Source of the DNA: Symbiodinium sp. CCMP2592
Lineage: Eukaryota > Sar > Dinophyceae > Suessiales > Symbiodiniaceae
Direction: 5' to 3'
Assembly (NCBI GenBank): GCA_905221615.1
Contig: CAJNDT010001291.1
Coordinates: 431,959-495,958 of the forward strand
DNA length: 64,000 nucleotides
Part shown: piece after piece, positions 24,193-59,245 of the stretch
How the letters are laid out: every line of letters starts with the position of its first letter
Position numbering within the stretch: position 1 is the stretch's first letter
Program-made: the position numbers and the translations under genes
The notes under the pieces: model-generated
Seen by the model: the letters and a program-made list of their open reading frames with translations, nothing else
Told to the model about the DNA's origin: nothing
Databases searched by the model: none

Positions 24193-24966
24193 GTCGTAAG
24201 GGGCTGAGTACCCTAGGGTCCCTTTAAAGGGGCCTATGAGGGAAACTCGGCTTATAAGGTTTTGGTTTAGGGTTTAGGCTTTTAGGGGTTTGGGGGCTGA
24301 GTACCCTGGGGGGTTCCTTCCTTTAAAGGGGCCTATAAGGGCTACTACAAAAAGGGATCTATAGGGGTACTCGGCTTTAAGGTTTGGGTTGAGGGTTTAG
24401 GGTTTATAGGGTTTAGGGTTTAACCTACCAGAAACTACTTGTTTTGTAGGGTCCCTATAAATTCCATATTAGAGCTTATAATAAGAACCTACATGCAAAT
24501 AGGTCGGTTTTGGTAGGGTAAGGTGTTGTCCCGACATTGGTGTCTTAAGGTTCAAGGTTTTGGTTTAGGGTTTAGGGTTTAGGGTTCTGCGGTTAGGGTT
24601 TAGGGGGTAGAGTTTCGCGGTTTCGTGTTTAGGGTGTAGGGGTTTTAGTACTGGTCGGATGATGTAGGTTTTAGGATTGAGGGGGCTCTTGTTCGGCCAT
24701 GCGTGCTCGTAGGCTTTGGTGTTACAGCTCCTGTTTCATATTATCCTGCCATGTATGTGCTTTTGTTTGGAGCGGAGACTGTTTAATCGTTCAGGGCTTG
24801 GGGCCTGACTTCAAACTTGGCCCTAACCGGTGTGCCAGGAGGAACTTAGAGGGTTTAGGAGGAAATCTCAGATTGAACCCGACATGAGCTTTCAAGGAGA
24901 ATGGGTTTGGGGCTCCTCAGGATGCTCCCCAAACTTCAGGAATGTAACCCTAAACGGTCCGGGCTC

Positions 24967-25260
24967 CTAGTCCTTCCCAGGCAAAACATCCTGGAAGTTC
25001 GAAAACACAGCGCTGGAGCAGTTTTTCTCGGACGTGCCCGTCAACAGCACACCGAAGCCTTCGGGCGCACGGCGAGCCCACTGCCACCAAAGGCTTTTTT
25101 TCCCCCGAGATCGGTAATGGCCATGGCCATCGAGGAAACCAAGCCCCTTCTCCTCCCAAAGCTTTGGAAGGCACGCTAAGAAGTTCGTGATGTTGCGTGT
25201 CCCTTGGACCGACCGCTTGAAGTCGGCCACCCAGTACGTGGCGACCGTCGCGCTTGCTTC
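24967..25260 (-). CDS. Possible exon(s), unknown protein
   Basis: About 95 codons open on the minus strand, including TYWVADFKRSVQGTRNITNF, LACLPKLWEEKGLGFLDGHG and a C-terminal SSAVFSNFQDVLPGKD before a stop. The region has no telomere-like filler and reads like a globular protein. Two other frames are also open across part of it, so the frame is not certain, and it may be more than one exon. Confidence 0.4.
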   Translation of the reverse strand, partial: EASATVATYWVADFKRSVQGTRNITNFLACLPKLWEEKGLGFLDGHGHYRSRGKKSLWWQWARRAPEGFGVLLTGTSEKNCSSAVFSNFQDVLPGKD

Positions 25261-25947
25261 GGCCAGGAGGTTTTGGAGTTTAGGTTTTCAATAAGATTTA
25301 GAGTAAAATTTAGAGTAGAGGGATTATAGTAATTCCCAAGGGTTTGGAAACCGGATGAAGGCCAAGTAGTGTTGGGATGCCCTATACATTACTCTTAAGG
25401 ATTGAGGCTATTGTGTTGCCAACTGTCTGGCTTCTACTGTAAGGTTTGGGCTTTCGGGCTCTGGGGCTGCATGGAGAACTTATATAATGTTTCTTTTAAG
25501 TTTGGCGGGATGGTTTCGGGCCTGAGGAGCTCATGGTTTTAGTGGTCCCGTGTTGCCTTAGGGTTCATTGAAACTCAGGGACCCCGATATGCATCCCAAA
25601 ATGTTAAGAAAATGCGGCCACCACTTCAACGTCTAAAGCAACTACAAATACGTGGTGCAGATCCCCAAATGCTAGGAGAGCCCCGAAATCAGGCCAAAAC
25701 GAAAGCAGCATTGATGTAGATCCCAAACCATTCGCAGGACCCGAAAACAAAGGCTCCCCCACTGCCGGAAAACATTCTAAGACTCTCCCAGATCCTAAAC
25801 AGTACCCTTTCAAATGAGTACACAACAAAACAAACCCTAAACCCTAATCCTTGAAAAGAATCCACCCAGATCTGGCCTTCTTCTGGAATTTCATCTTCCC
25901 GTCCTCCTGACGTGCTCACAGATATTCGCCAATATCGTTGAATTCCC

Positions 25948-26112
25948 TAAACCCCCAAACCCCCAAACCCTAAACCCCCAAACTTCAAACTCCCAAACCC
26001 TGAACCCAAAACCCCTAAACCCCTACACCCTAAACCCCTACACCCTAAACCCTAAACCCCTACACCCTAAACCCTAAACCCCCAAACCCTAAACCCCAAA
26101 CCCCCCTAAACC
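25948..26112 (-). repeat. Degenerate CCCTAAA tract
   Basis: CCCTAAACCCCTACA and similar variants in a local tandem. Confidence 0.9.
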
Positions 26113-26189
26113 CTCTAAAAGGAAGCCTCGGGCTTCGGATGCGACAGTGGGGCCAGTAGGGTTCGGGGCTTTGGGGTTCAGGGCTTAAG

Positions 26190-26224
26190 TTTTTTTTTTT
26201 TGTTTTTTTTTGGGGGGGGGGGGC
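26190..26224. repeat. poly(T) followed by poly(G)
   Basis: T12-G-T9 then G12. An abrupt homopolymer pair in intergenic or intronic DNA; also a place where assembly errors are likely. Confidence 0.9.
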
Positions 26225-26998
26225 TGCTGTTTTCAAACGGATTCGGGCTTAGGGTTTAGGGTGTAGGGTTTAGTGACATTGGGGCCTTCACGCTCAGAGT
26301 GGGGTTTGAATATCATTCCGGCCAGGAACCTGGGGAAGAACGTCGGCACTTATACAGGCTTCTCTTTACGGGTTGCAGAGTCTAGCATATCATCTCTGAC
26401 ATACACGGACACGGAGCCCTTGAAATCCAATACCCCGACGGACAAAACCCCAAAACGTCGTTTGCGACACCCTCTCCCCTCTCTGTACACTCTAAACCCC
26501 ACAGAGACTGTAAGCCCGAAACCCTGAAGACGCCTAAACCCTGCTAAACCCTAAACCCTCTGGCCCCAAACCCTACTACAGCGCCCTAAAGTCCAAGGGT
26601 AAAAGGAGGGACCCTTAATAAGGACCCCTAGGTATATACCCTTAATATAGCTAGTATATACCCATTATATAGCCCATTACAGTTGATACACCCTGAGTCC
26701 TAAACCCCCGAACCCTAAACCCTACACGAGACTCTGAACCAAAACCACCAACCATAAGCCTCTAAATCTCAGAACCTTAGTAATGAGAATAAGGTTTAGG
26801 GGCATCTATTATAGTATAACATTATAGGAACCCGTCGGAATCATATTCGCAATTTTTCCGGCCTCTACATTAATTAAAGACCTCAATCAGGAGCCATGTG
26901 ACCTCCTTGGGCTCTTCCTCCTTTCCGGATGGAGCGCCGGTCGCCCCGCGCTTCCGCTGGAACACCCGTATCTCCTTCATTGCGATCTTATGGCTCGG

Positions 26999-27172
26999 CA
27001 TTTAGGAGTTTGGGGCTCAGGGTTTGTGGTTTAGGGGGTTGAGGTTTAGGGATTAGGGGTTTAAGGGGTTTGGGGTTAGGGGTTTAGGGGTTTGGGGGTT
27101 TTCGGTTTAGGGGTTTGGGGCTTAGGGTTCGGGGTTTAGGGTTTGGGGGTTTAGGCGGTTTGGGGTTTACTG
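26999..27172 (+). repeat. Degenerate TTTAGGG tract
   Basis: GGTTTAGGGGTTTGGGG variants. Low complexity, no coding signal. Confidence 0.9.
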
Positions 27173-27506
27173 CTTTGGTCTCTTACCCGGCGCAGGCTTG
27201 ATTTTACAGAAGGTTTGGTAGAATCAAAAACAAACCTGGACCCCTCTCCCTGAACCCCTATGCCCTAAAACCTAAAGCCCTAAACCCTCCTCTTACCGCC
27301 TGACCCGACACGAGACTAGAAAGGCAGGTCTCTTTCGAGTTTTTTGCCAATCGAAAGACGTTTGAAACCCTAAACCCTAATAAACCTTAAGGGCTGAGTA
27401 CCCTAGCAACCCCAAACCCTAAACTGTTAACCACCTTCCACTTGTGGTAGAAATTCTGTAAGCCCGAAAGGCTCAAGGTTACCTACTCAGCTACCCCAAA
27501 AACATA

Positions 27507-27611
27507 CTGTTGATGGACGAAATCCTGCATGACCCGAAGGACTCTAAACTATGGGAAGGAACTATGGTATATTCCTTATAAAGAGTAATGCAGGATTTTG
27601 TCCATCAGCAG
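27507..27611. mobile_element. Fold-back element, family E
   Basis: Same subtype as 5467-5567 (GATGGACAAAATCCTGCA ends), TA flanks. Confidence 0.9.
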
Positions 27612-27775
27612 TAGAACTACAGCTCATCCACAAGGGAACTCAGTTCTTTCAGCAGATGTCAGAAGGGTTTACTCGAAAAAGGGCCTCTCCATAGGTCCAT
27701 AGGCTATAAAGGATATCCCGTATCCAAGGGTAATTGGGGTCTCTCCAGGTTTCGGTGGTAGGACACATAGACATA

Positions 27776-27899
27776 CTTAGAGGATCATGGGACTTAGTAA
27801 GTAGAGTTATAAGTACCTTAATTAATTAGGGTTACAAGTAGATATATCTCTAGTTACCTTACTTATAACCCTACTTACTAAGTCCCCTGATCCTCTAAG
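27776..27899. mobile_element. Fold-back element, family B
   Basis: Near-perfect inverted ends, TA flanks. Confidence 0.92.
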
Positions 27900-28095
27900 T
27901 ATGGAGCTTCAGCGGCTTGGCTGGGGATTGTTTGCATTGTTTGTGGCGTAGGGATGCAGGATTCGCGACGCTACGCCCAAAACCCTGAACCCTCAAAACC
28001 CTAAACCTTTCATAGTGCTCCTACGATTCTTGTTGACCCTCAAAACCCTAAACCATTCATAGTGCTCCTACGATTCTTGTTGAGGGAAGCGGGAC

Positions 28096-28203
28096 ACAGA
28101 GACTCCAATATCCCTTAATCAAGGAATATACCTTAAATTATAGTAGGATTCCTACTATGATTTAAGGAATATTCCTTAATTAAAGGATATTGGAGTCTCT
28201 GGG
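28096..28203. mobile_element. Fold-back element, family D, subtype GAGACTCC
   Basis: CAGAGACTCCAATATCCC ends; same subtype as 28982-29093 and 61329-61436. Confidence 0.9.
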
Positions 28204-28364
28204 GAGCACTACTACGAGTCAACATGACCCTCTACGCCCCAACAAAACACCACAAGGATTCCTGCTTCAGGTTTTAAGGTTTCGGACAAGGTATGCAACA
28301 GAACCGGCAGAATCCATGTTTGGACCAATGTCTTGCTGGGTATAAAGCCTAAGGCCCTAACCCA

Positions 28365-28525
28365 GAACACACTTTTTGGCGCACCTCGGCTGTCAGATCG
28401 CTGTCCACGATCTGAGCCTGGACATCGAGTGCTGCGCTTGCAGATCCGAAATGAGGGTCTTTAGGTCTCTTCTGTCTTTGTAGTTTCAATTCCTCCAAGC
28501 GGAGCCTTCTACAAATTGCAGGCCC
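28365..28525 (-). CDS. Possible exon, charged helix
   Basis: Open minus-strand frame reading ICRRLRLEELKLQRQKRPKD then a mixed stretch ending TAEVRQKV. Composition and lack of repeat filler favour coding. The boundaries are not determined. Confidence 0.35.
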
Positions 28526-28628
28526 TAAACCCCTAAACCCGGTTTCGAGTTTCGGGGAAGAGCCCTTGCTGTGTCGTGATGCATTCGGGCCAGTCCCTAA
28601 ACCCCTGACATCTCCCACCGGAGCCCTA

Positions 28629-28748
28629 CTTAGAGGAACATGGGACTTAGTAAGTAGGGTTATAAGTACCTGAATTAGGGTTATAAGTAGATATAACTAT
28701 AATTACCTTACTTACAACCCTACTTACTAAGCCCCCTGATCCTCTAAG
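28629..28748. mobile_element. Fold-back element, family B
   Basis: Near-perfect inverted ends with TA flanks; adjoins two exon candidates. A weak relative is at 30560-30660. Confidence 0.92.
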
Positions 28749-28779
28749 TAGCCTCAGTCCAAAAGGCGCAGAAAGCCAG

Positions 28780-28955
28780 ATCCCCAAACTGCAACTCCAA
28801 GCCCAAAGTGCTCGTTGATTCCATTCAAAGGACTTCGTAAGGCGTTTGCAAGCAAGCGCAGTTACATTTCGGTAATCCACGGCATCTTTGTTTTGCCTAC
28901 TTGTGAGCCATCCTACGAATAGCTTACTTAGTCTCGCGAGATCCCGCAGCCTCAA
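28780..28955 (-). CDS. Possible exon, unknown
   Basis: Open minus-strand frame reading RLRDLARLSKLFVGWLTSRQ then NKDAVDYRNVTALACKRLTK and a Trp-rich end. A TTTCAG acceptor-like site precedes it. It is bounded downstream by a fold-back element of family B (28629-28748). Function not recognised. Confidence 0.35.
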
Positions 28956-28981
28956 GCACTGAAACCCTAGCCCTGATGGTT

Positions 28982-29093
28982 CCCAGAGACTCCAATATCC
29001 CTTAATTAAGGAATATACCTTAAATTATAATGGGATCCCTAATATGATTTAAGGAATATTCCTTAATTAAGGAATATTGGCGTCTCTGGGTTT
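28982..29093. mobile_element. Fold-back element, family D, subtype GAGACTCC
   Basis: Near-perfect 45-bp arms. Confidence 0.92.
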
Positions 29094-29555
29094 AAGTGCT
29101 CAAGAATCTGCACTGGCGTTCAGGATAGTTGTTAGTAAGTGCTGGTGAGTTTTAAAAAAATCGGGGAGTATATGACCATTAGGTAGTTCGCCCAAACTCG
29201 CCAACCCCAACCCCCAAATGTAAACCGAAACCCAGGACGAAGAAGCAGCCCCCTCATCCCCAATCCCTAAAACCCTAAAACCAAAATCCTAAATCCCTGA
29301 ACCCTAAACCTCTCCGTGAAGGGACCCTGGAGGTTCTGAGGTTGTGACATCCTCGAAGTCATACTCGTCGCCATCGTTGCGGCCCAAAGGTGAGATCCTA
29401 AGCCATGGGCTGCCGGTTTAGGGCTTGAGGGTTGAGGGTTGAGAGCTCATAGGCAGCTGTGTTGGGGTAGTGCCCATTTCCTTAGTTTTAGCAGTTTTTA
29501 GTGCGAACTTCCCTCAGAGGAGTTATTTCGGTTAGGGTTCACATCTCCGTTTGCC

Positions 29556-29753
29556 TTACGTAGCCATCTCCTCACGGGCTGAGAAGGTTGAGCAAGGGTT
29601 CACGGACCTAGTACGCCGTTTCCTTTCGTCTTGGCTCAGGTGCATGTAGTGAAGTGTAAATAGACTATCGCCAAAGTTCTCACATGTTTTGTCCTGTTTG
29701 ACAGCCCACCGAAGTAACCATGTAAGCATTGCATCTTCTACATCTGCTCTCAC
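29556..29753 (-). CDS. Possible exon of the minus-strand gene, unknown
   Basis: A 65-residue open stretch with normal protein composition: VEDAMLTWLLRWAVKQDKTC, then ENFGDSLFTLHYMHL and a basic tail. It carries none of the telomere-type filler seen around it. The splice sites are not clear, and no AG|G acceptor precedes it convincingly. It is on the same strand and in line with exons 1-3. Confidence 0.35.
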   Translation of the reverse strand: MRADVEDAMLTWLLRWAVKQDKTCENFGDSLFTLHYMHLSQDERKRRTRSVNPCSTFSAREEMAT

Positions 29754-29971
29754 ACGCTGCTTTTCTCACGGTGGCTATAACTGCTTTACAAAAAAACTTG
29801 AACTGCTGTGCACGAACTGACACAGACCGGCGTCAAGCTTCGAGGCTTCCTCCGTGTAGGTTGTAGGGTTAGCACAAAGACTGCTCAACAAGTTGCTGCC
29901 GTCACCACCAGTACTCCGTGCAAAGCTGCCGCCACTGGCATTCCCACTATCGCTACATTAGCTATTCTTGT

Positions 29972-30080
29972 TTGGGAGTTTCCGAAAGTAGGGGACCCTA
30001 ATATAGTACCCTAAATGTAGTAGGATCCTTATTATAGGGACTCCACAAGAAGGTACCCCCTATTTTCGGAAACTCCCATA
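29972..30080. mobile_element. Fold-back element, family A
   Basis: Near-perfect ends; within the minus-strand gene region, downstream of exon 3. Confidence 0.92.
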
Positions 30081-30238
30081 TGAAGTCTAAGTCTCCAATG
30101 AAGTTATGAAGAGGCCTTGGTCCCTCTGCATATGACCCAAGACCATCGTGCAGATCCCCACAGCTACTGCAACCTATGGTTACCGAGTTCTTTGTGAGGC
30201 TTATGCCCTTCGCATGAAGGCAGACCTTAAATTGCATC

Positions 30239-30313
30239 CGGTGTCTTGTCTTGCAGCTCCGCATGGTTCAAGCCACGCTTGGCTTCGGAGGGCTTGTACT
30301 TTTGGTGAATCTC
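30239..30313 (-). CDS. Probable exon 3 of the same gene
   Basis: Acceptor CTCGCAG|GAG in phase 0, as required by exon 2. Reads EIHQKYKPSEAKRGLNHAEL then QDKTP. The chosen end is CCG|GATGC (GA donor); reading on meets TAA at 30227-30229, so the exon must stop before that. CAA|GACAAG at 30251 is an alternative end. Function unknown. Confidence 0.55.
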
Positions 30314-30689
30314 CTGCGAGGATGCACCGTAAACTTGTTTGCACGGAGGCTTCAATGGTTCTATGATTTCCAGTGTTCTCGGTGATTTAGTGCGCGGCCC
30401 CAAACCCTAAACCCCTAAACGGTGAAGGCAAGTGCCTAGATACACGAGACAAGTGGCTTTCATCCCGAAAACGATAGAAGCCCATAGTAGTCTTGCCTAC
30501 ATGGAAGTCGAAACACTTAGCAGTGGCGCAGTATGGGTTCTACCCGCAGCTGAGCAACAGTAGTGCTTACACAAGTAGGTAATGGGCTATGGGTAAGGTA
30601 ACTAAATATAGTTATATCTACTTACAACCCTGATTTAAGGTACTGATAACCCTAGTCCCGAGTTGCTAAGCTTAAGAACCGCTAGGTCG

Positions 30690-30800
30690 CTGCGAGCGCT
30701 TCACCTGGAGCTCCAGCTCGAGCCACTACCTCTGCAGACTGCAAGAAGTATAGTGCAGCTGCGGGTGCATCACCAGCGACCAGCATTACCTTCATTTCAT
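30690..30800 (-). CDS. Possible exon, Ala-rich helix
   Basis: The minus strand is open and reads VMLVAGDAPAAALYFLQSAE then VVARAGAP before a plausible donor CCAG|GTGAAG. The composition suggests a TPR-like helical segment. A (GAT/GAC)n microsatellite adjoins it upstream (30797-30850). It lies between exons 2 and 3 above, so it is either an alternative exon or spurious. Confidence 0.3.
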
Positions 30801-30850
30801 GGTCGTCGTCGTCGTCGTCATCATCAGCATCATCATCATCATCATGGTCA
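30797..30850. repeat. (GTC/ATC)n microsatellite
   Basis: Trinucleotide run, GTCGTC then ATCATC, adjoining the possible Ala-rich exon. Confidence 0.9.
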
Positions 30851-31178
30851 TCGTCGTTGCGTCCGCCAGCACTTTGCCACCACACCCATTGAGGCATTTT
30901 GGGGCAATTTTAGGCCTTAGATACACAAATCCTGCAACAGACTCTGACCCCCTTCTAACCTGAAATTATGTCCTCTGATACCAAAGTTATATGGCTTCCA
31001 GGGTCAGGGGTCCCCGAAAGCCCTCATGATTCCCTTGAAACCTAAGAAAACCCCATACAACCCGGATGAAACTAACCAGTGGTTTTGGGGGTTCACTTGG
31101 CTCTTTAGCTCCTTATTTAATAGGGGTTGTCATCATCCCTGGCTCCTTAGCTCCCATAATATCAATGGTTAGGAAAGC

Positions 31179-31282
31179 CTTGCGTCTCCAGAGCTCCTGG
31201 AGGAACTTTGGCATCACCTGCAGCCGGCTGACGTTGAAGCCGCCGCCGCTGCCGCCGCCCGCACGATCGGAGGACCCTTTGC
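31179..31282 (-). CDS. Exon 2 of the minus-strand Gly-rich-protein gene
   Basis: Acceptor CACAAG|GC; GC completes Gly, then KGSSDRAGGGSGGG and FNVSRLQVMPKFLQELWRRK. It ends AAG|GCTTTC (GC donor) in phase 0: exactly 2 + 34 codons. The phase match with exon 1, the continuation of the Gly-rich run and the GC donor make the pairing convincing. I do not recognise the family. Confidence 0.72.
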
Positions 31283-32409
31283 CTTGTGCTTGTACTGTAC
31301 TTATAGGGTTTATTCAGGGTTTAGGGTTTAGGGTTTCGGGTTTCGGGGTTTAGGGTACTAGGCTCTAGGGTGCTTCTTGCGTTCAAGTTTATGGGGGTGC
31401 TTTGACGTTAGGATCTGCCCTCATACACCCTAAACCCGGCTTCCGGGGGTGTGGCGCAAAGCTCTCAGGGCGTGTAGGGCTTAGCTTAGAATCAGGAACC
31501 TGATGACAATGTGTTCTGTCTGGAAGTTGCTCACAAGCCTTTGAAAGGATTCAGCATTTCAGGACCCAAGACCCGAATCGTCATTAAACACTTACAACTT
31601 TTTCCCAGAAATCTTGGACCTCAACAACTCTCATGCCGCAAAGCTCAACTCCTAAGCTCTGCGCCGTCAACTCAACCCTGTACCCCGATATAAACCAGTA
31701 CACGGAAACCCGAGACCCTAAACTACAGCGGGGCTTAGGGTTTATTAAAACCTCAAAGTAGCAGGAAAGTCTTAAAGTAGAGCCACCGATGAAGCTACCC
31801 GCCAGCATTTGGCTAGAAATGTCACTTTCACTCTTATCTCAAGCCCTAAGCTGTCGAAAAGTGATGATTCGCACTGAACTCTGGGTTTTAATGATTAGAA
31901 GAGGGTTTTGGGGCATATTACGTATACAATATCCGATACATAACTTCCAAAATAGTATCGGCTAGTGTTTGAGCTTCTATATTTGGCAGCAGCGGGCTGA
32001 AACAGCCGCATTGTTTGGAAGCGCCGGGGGCCCTCATATACCCTGAGCCCTAAGACCTATGGCCCGAAGCCCCAAACCCTGCAATAGAACGCCCTGACGA
32101 AGAATTAGAATCGAAGTTGGGGTATGGTATAGTATTGTTAGAAAGGAACCTACAGGGGAGTACAATTTCTAACTGTTTCGACCCCCCTGTCTATTACGGA
32201 TGGCCTTCGTGACTGGTAACCTCGCCCATTTCGATGGGCCGCAATCGAGAAAATGCATGCGGGGTTGGGACAGAAAACCGCTGTAGGGTTTGGGGCTGGG
32301 AATACCCGGGGGCCTTCAGAATTGGAGCTAGCGTTTGGAGTATAAACTCACTATCAGTAGTGGTATACCTATATAATCACCAGCTCTCTACAAAAATGGG
32401 CATGCCGGC

Positions 32410-32506
32410 CTCCTTTTCTGTCGCCCCCTTTGCCGCCGCCCCCCTTGCCACCTCCTTTCCCACCACGCTTGCCGCCCTTTCCTCGAGGGCCCTCATCATC
32501 CGACAT
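32410..32506 (-). CDS. Exon 1 of a minus-strand gene: Gly/Lys-rich N-terminus
   Basis: Starts with ATG at 32506: MSDDEGPRGKGG followed by KRGGKGGGKGGGG-type repeats and DRKG. The donor AGGAG|GCCGG (GC) is in phase 1 and joins in frame to the exon at 31179-31282. A basic Gly-rich tail of this kind is common in RNA-binding and nucleolar proteins, but that is only a hint. It begins about 1.5 kb downstream of the CDPK stop on the same strand. A (CATATA)n microsatellite lies just upstream at 32684-32800. As dinoflagellate mRNAs are trans-spliced, an upstream AG would take the spliced leader; this cannot be fixed from sequence. Confidence 0.7.
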
Positions 32507-32683
32507 GGCGTCGTAGCTCGCAGCTAATGCCAGGCCCTTTATGAATATCAACTTTACTGGGATGTTGGGGTGTGGAAAATGTATGACTGTATGGGGACTA
32601 TGAAGGGATATGATCACTAACTGTATATAACTGTTCTTCACACCTATAAAGAACCTCGAAATATCAAATGTGTATACATATAA

Positions 32684-32818
<135 letters not shown>

Positions 32819-33996
32819 GTACAGATTCTTATAGGTTTCATGTCTCAAGGGCTTAAGGCTTTCACGTGTCTGCTGCGATCCCGGGTCAACAGATGCTCTG
32901 GTGCTTGGATTGGGGATCCCTCGGAAGCTTTCGGGCTGCTCTGAGTTAAGCTACTAGGATGCCCCAGTAACCTAGGAATTAAAAGGGCGCCCAATAAAAT
33001 AGAACATAAGATAAAACATATTCTACATGAGCATATATCAAAAACAATATTTTATAATGCCTGAAAGCCTCGCCATGCGACTTAGTCAGGGCTTGTAGCT
33101 TAGGCCTTCGGGTGTGGGTTTCCGAGTACCATGTTTCTGCGTTCAGAGGGGTCCAAGGTGTACTAGGATCCCGAGTCACCCAGGAAACAATGGCCTCCCT
33201 TTTTGGTACTACATGGTTCTACAAGGAACCTAAAAATACAACGAGGGAGAAGGACCCGCTGGGAGACCTCGAGTAGAAGCCAGAAGCTGGGATATTATTC
33301 GATTGTAAGTCAGTTCGCACATTGCCCGCCGAGTATGATTTAGGATATCATATCCGATTGGGAAAGTTCCTCGCGAGAGTCCTCAAGTAGGCAATGTGCC
33401 GTCACCCATGATAAGGACCCCTTCATATGTTTAAGGGGTGTTCCTTGTTTCAGGCTAAGGGGCCTGCAAAATTGGCTACAGCCCTAAACCTGTGGACTCC
33501 GGACGACTAAACTCTAGCTGGGAGCTGAAATCCTTCTTGCCTTTAAGTTTACGGTTTAGGTCGTTGAGGTGTTTCGCTAAAAGGATTTTAGGGCCCTTGT
33601 CAGACAAGCCTATCGAAACAAGGGTCTCGAGCGAGATGTTAAGTATCATAACCACACTTAGGATCCCTTAGGGTACTTAGATTTAGGGTTTAGGGTGTAG
33701 GGTTCATACCTACTTGGTCCAACGCCCCTCAAAATAGGTAATCCCGAACACTCTGCCAAATTGCTCCTGCTCTTTGAAGCCCTGCAGGCCTAAACCCCAA
33801 AATAAACCACAAATCCTACACCCCAAACCCTGAAGCCTAAACCCCTAAAGCCCTAACCATTAACCAGCCAAATTGCTCCCGCTTTGAAACCCTGCAGGCC
33901 TAAATCCCAAGCCCTAATGCACCACAAATCCTAAACCCCCGACCCCAAAACCCTAAACCAGCCAACTTGCCCCTGCTCTTTGGAACCCTCTCAGCC

Positions 33997-56860
<22,864 letters not shown>

Positions 56861-57894
56861 CTGCACCATCACACTGCTTTGGCTTAGGTTTAATGTTGGA
56901 GTGTTAGGATCGAGACCGGAACACGTCTCGCGCTTGGGCTGGGTCACTGCATATGCCCTGAGAGGCGACTACTACCCCTCTCTCTGTGGAGCAGTGAACT
57001 GAACTCACATACTATATGCCTGCAAATTATGCAAGCGTGTTCGCGGGGTTTCTGGACGGCAGTTTCAAGTACGAGACGTTCTACGAGATGTCATAACGGC
57101 GAATGCTTCCATCCAAACCCAATTCCTTTCTCAACCCTCAGCCCCAAACATTGAACCTTAAGCAACCAAGAGAGTTCATTTCGACCATATGGAATTCTGG
57201 AACTAAACCTTCAGCAATTATGTACATCATGGCTTCGGGGACCTAACTCCTAGGGTTCAAACTTAGGTTTTGGAGTTTGTTTTAGGGTTAAAGACATAAA
57301 CGGAAGCCTCCGCAAGCCCTAAGTTGTTCGGAAGCTAAGGGCCATGGCACCGTTCTGGGCTTTCGTAAAGATCAGAGGGCTCCAGAAAATAAGGCTTCCA
57401 GAGGGCCACTTATTCGCAAGGATTCTACTATTGAGGATTTTTACTAGGGTCTCGAGTCTGCCGACGCCTATTGCGTACGATTATTATAATTAGTTGTTCA
57501 GACCCCATAGTAAGATTTCACTTTGGAGCTTGCGGTTTAGGTGTTGCTGTGGGGTTCCGGCATCGCGCTCAGCAGTGCAAATCGCCGGTTTTGAACGCAT
57601 CGGCTGCCCATCAGAAGAAGTCCCATCGCCAGCAACCGCATGGTCAAGCAAATTCATAAGGATAAAAAAGAACGGGCATTTGTCGAATATTATGCAACAC
57701 TAGAAGTTACAACAAACAACCCTTCGTACCAGTATTGCACAATTTGCAGGTCTCCGTAACAGATACTCTCGACACGCACTCCGATAGTCGCAAAAGCTGC
57801 TCATCCCGCTGCTGCTGCAACCACGGCCAGCGCGGACACGACCATGATGCGGCTGCTGCCGCGACCATCATCACGACTCCACGACTACCGTGCA

Positions 57895-58035
57895 GCAGCA
57901 AACAACAGCAGCAACAACAACCGGGGTTGACAATAACAACCACCACCACACCCACCCACCCACCCACCCACCCACCCACAACAACAACAACAACAGCAAC
58001 AACAACAACAACGACAACAACAACAGCAACAACAA
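57895..58035. repeat. CAA/CCCA-rich low-complexity tract
   Basis: CAG/CAA repeats, then (CCCA)n at 57945-57978, then CAACAA repeats. Purine/pyrimidine-skewed, no gene. Confidence 0.9.
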
Positions 58036-58935
58036 ATCAATTCAACAACACTAATGACCACTCATAATGCTGACTGTGAAATGTAATAAAAGCAACAGCT
58101 AATAACAATGACAACCGTATCAGTGACACCAAAACAAAAGCACCAACACCAAAAAACACAGCTACGCATACGGACAAGAGCAATCATAAGGCAGCACGAT
58201 GACTACCAATGGTAATGGAAATGATAACAAAACTGAACTAAGCAAAAAGACGAGGACAAACAGTAATCCAAGACATAAAAACAAGACGGACAATTACAAT
58301 GATAATTACAAGCATGCTCGCACCAACACTGAAAACTAAGCATAGCAACGTTATGAATACTTATAGCACAAAATGAACAGTAATTGAAACGATCACGATC
58401 ACCACCATCGTCCTGCTCGTCAGCATCATCGTGGTCATCATCATCATCATGGCAAAGACAAAGAATAGCAAGGTTACTGTAGTTGATATGAGCGATAGTA
58501 GTCACACGAATGGTGTGAGCCATAGTAGCTGCCATAAGAGGATGGGTTGGGATACCTTGCATGAGAATCCTAACAGCGATTGAGATACCGACTTTCAGCT
58601 TCAGAGCCGTGCGATTGCTGACGCCGCCGCCTTCAGAGAAGTTTAAACATGCGAAGGAGCGGAGAGGAAGAAAACTATGAAACTGGGAGCCAGAGGGGCC
58701 GCAAAGCACGCCCTGCAGAACACCTGCGAGGGAACGGCGAAAGTGAGGTTCGACGACTTTCTCTCTTCTTTCAACAACAGGGTTTCGGAGTCTCCTTAAA
58801 GGGAACTATAGGGAGGTAATGTATACAATATCCGTGCTCCTTTAAGAGATCTAGAGGGCTCGGGGTTTAGTGTTTCTTGGGTGCAACTTAGGAACTTGGT
58901 TAAGAAACTCTGGGTCTTGATTAGGGTTCCTCACA

Positions 58936-59034
58936 TGGGTGGTTGTCAAAATTAGGGTCCCTTTTTGGGTCCTTATTATAGTACGGCACCTATAATTTAG
59001 GGTACCCAACGAGGGACCATAGTTTTGACAACCA
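58936..59034. mobile_element. Fold-back element, family C
   Basis: Near-perfect ends; a degenerate relative follows at 59337-59432. Confidence 0.9.
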
Positions 59035-59119
59035 CCTGCATGAGCTCTACTATTTGGGGGCTATAGGGGCCAGGGTATCTCAATGAGGTTCCTACATTAG
59101 GCAAGTAGGGCTTCCACCG

Positions 59120-59245
59120 TCTAGGGGATCGGGGGACTTAGCAAGTAGGGTTGTGGGTAAGGTAACTCTAGGTATATCTAGTTATATCCCTAATTCATGT
59201 ACTTATAACCCGACTTATTAAGTCACAGTCACATGATCTTCCAAG
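59120..59245. mobile_element. Fold-back element, family B (degenerate)
   Basis: Both ends recognisable, with substitutions and an extra CACAGT near the right end. Confidence 0.75.

Larger units (their letters stand above)
25270..28360. other. Repeats within the minus-strand gene region
   Basis: Telomere-like tracts, homopolymers and elements of families B, D, E and G. No convincing exon between 25270 and 28360. Confidence 0.6.

Noticed and set aside
56925..56975. Minus-strand SDPAQAR or VTQPKR as the preceding CDPK kinase exon
   Set aside because: No GT, GC or GA donor falls in the required phase 2, so the join to exon 1 fails.
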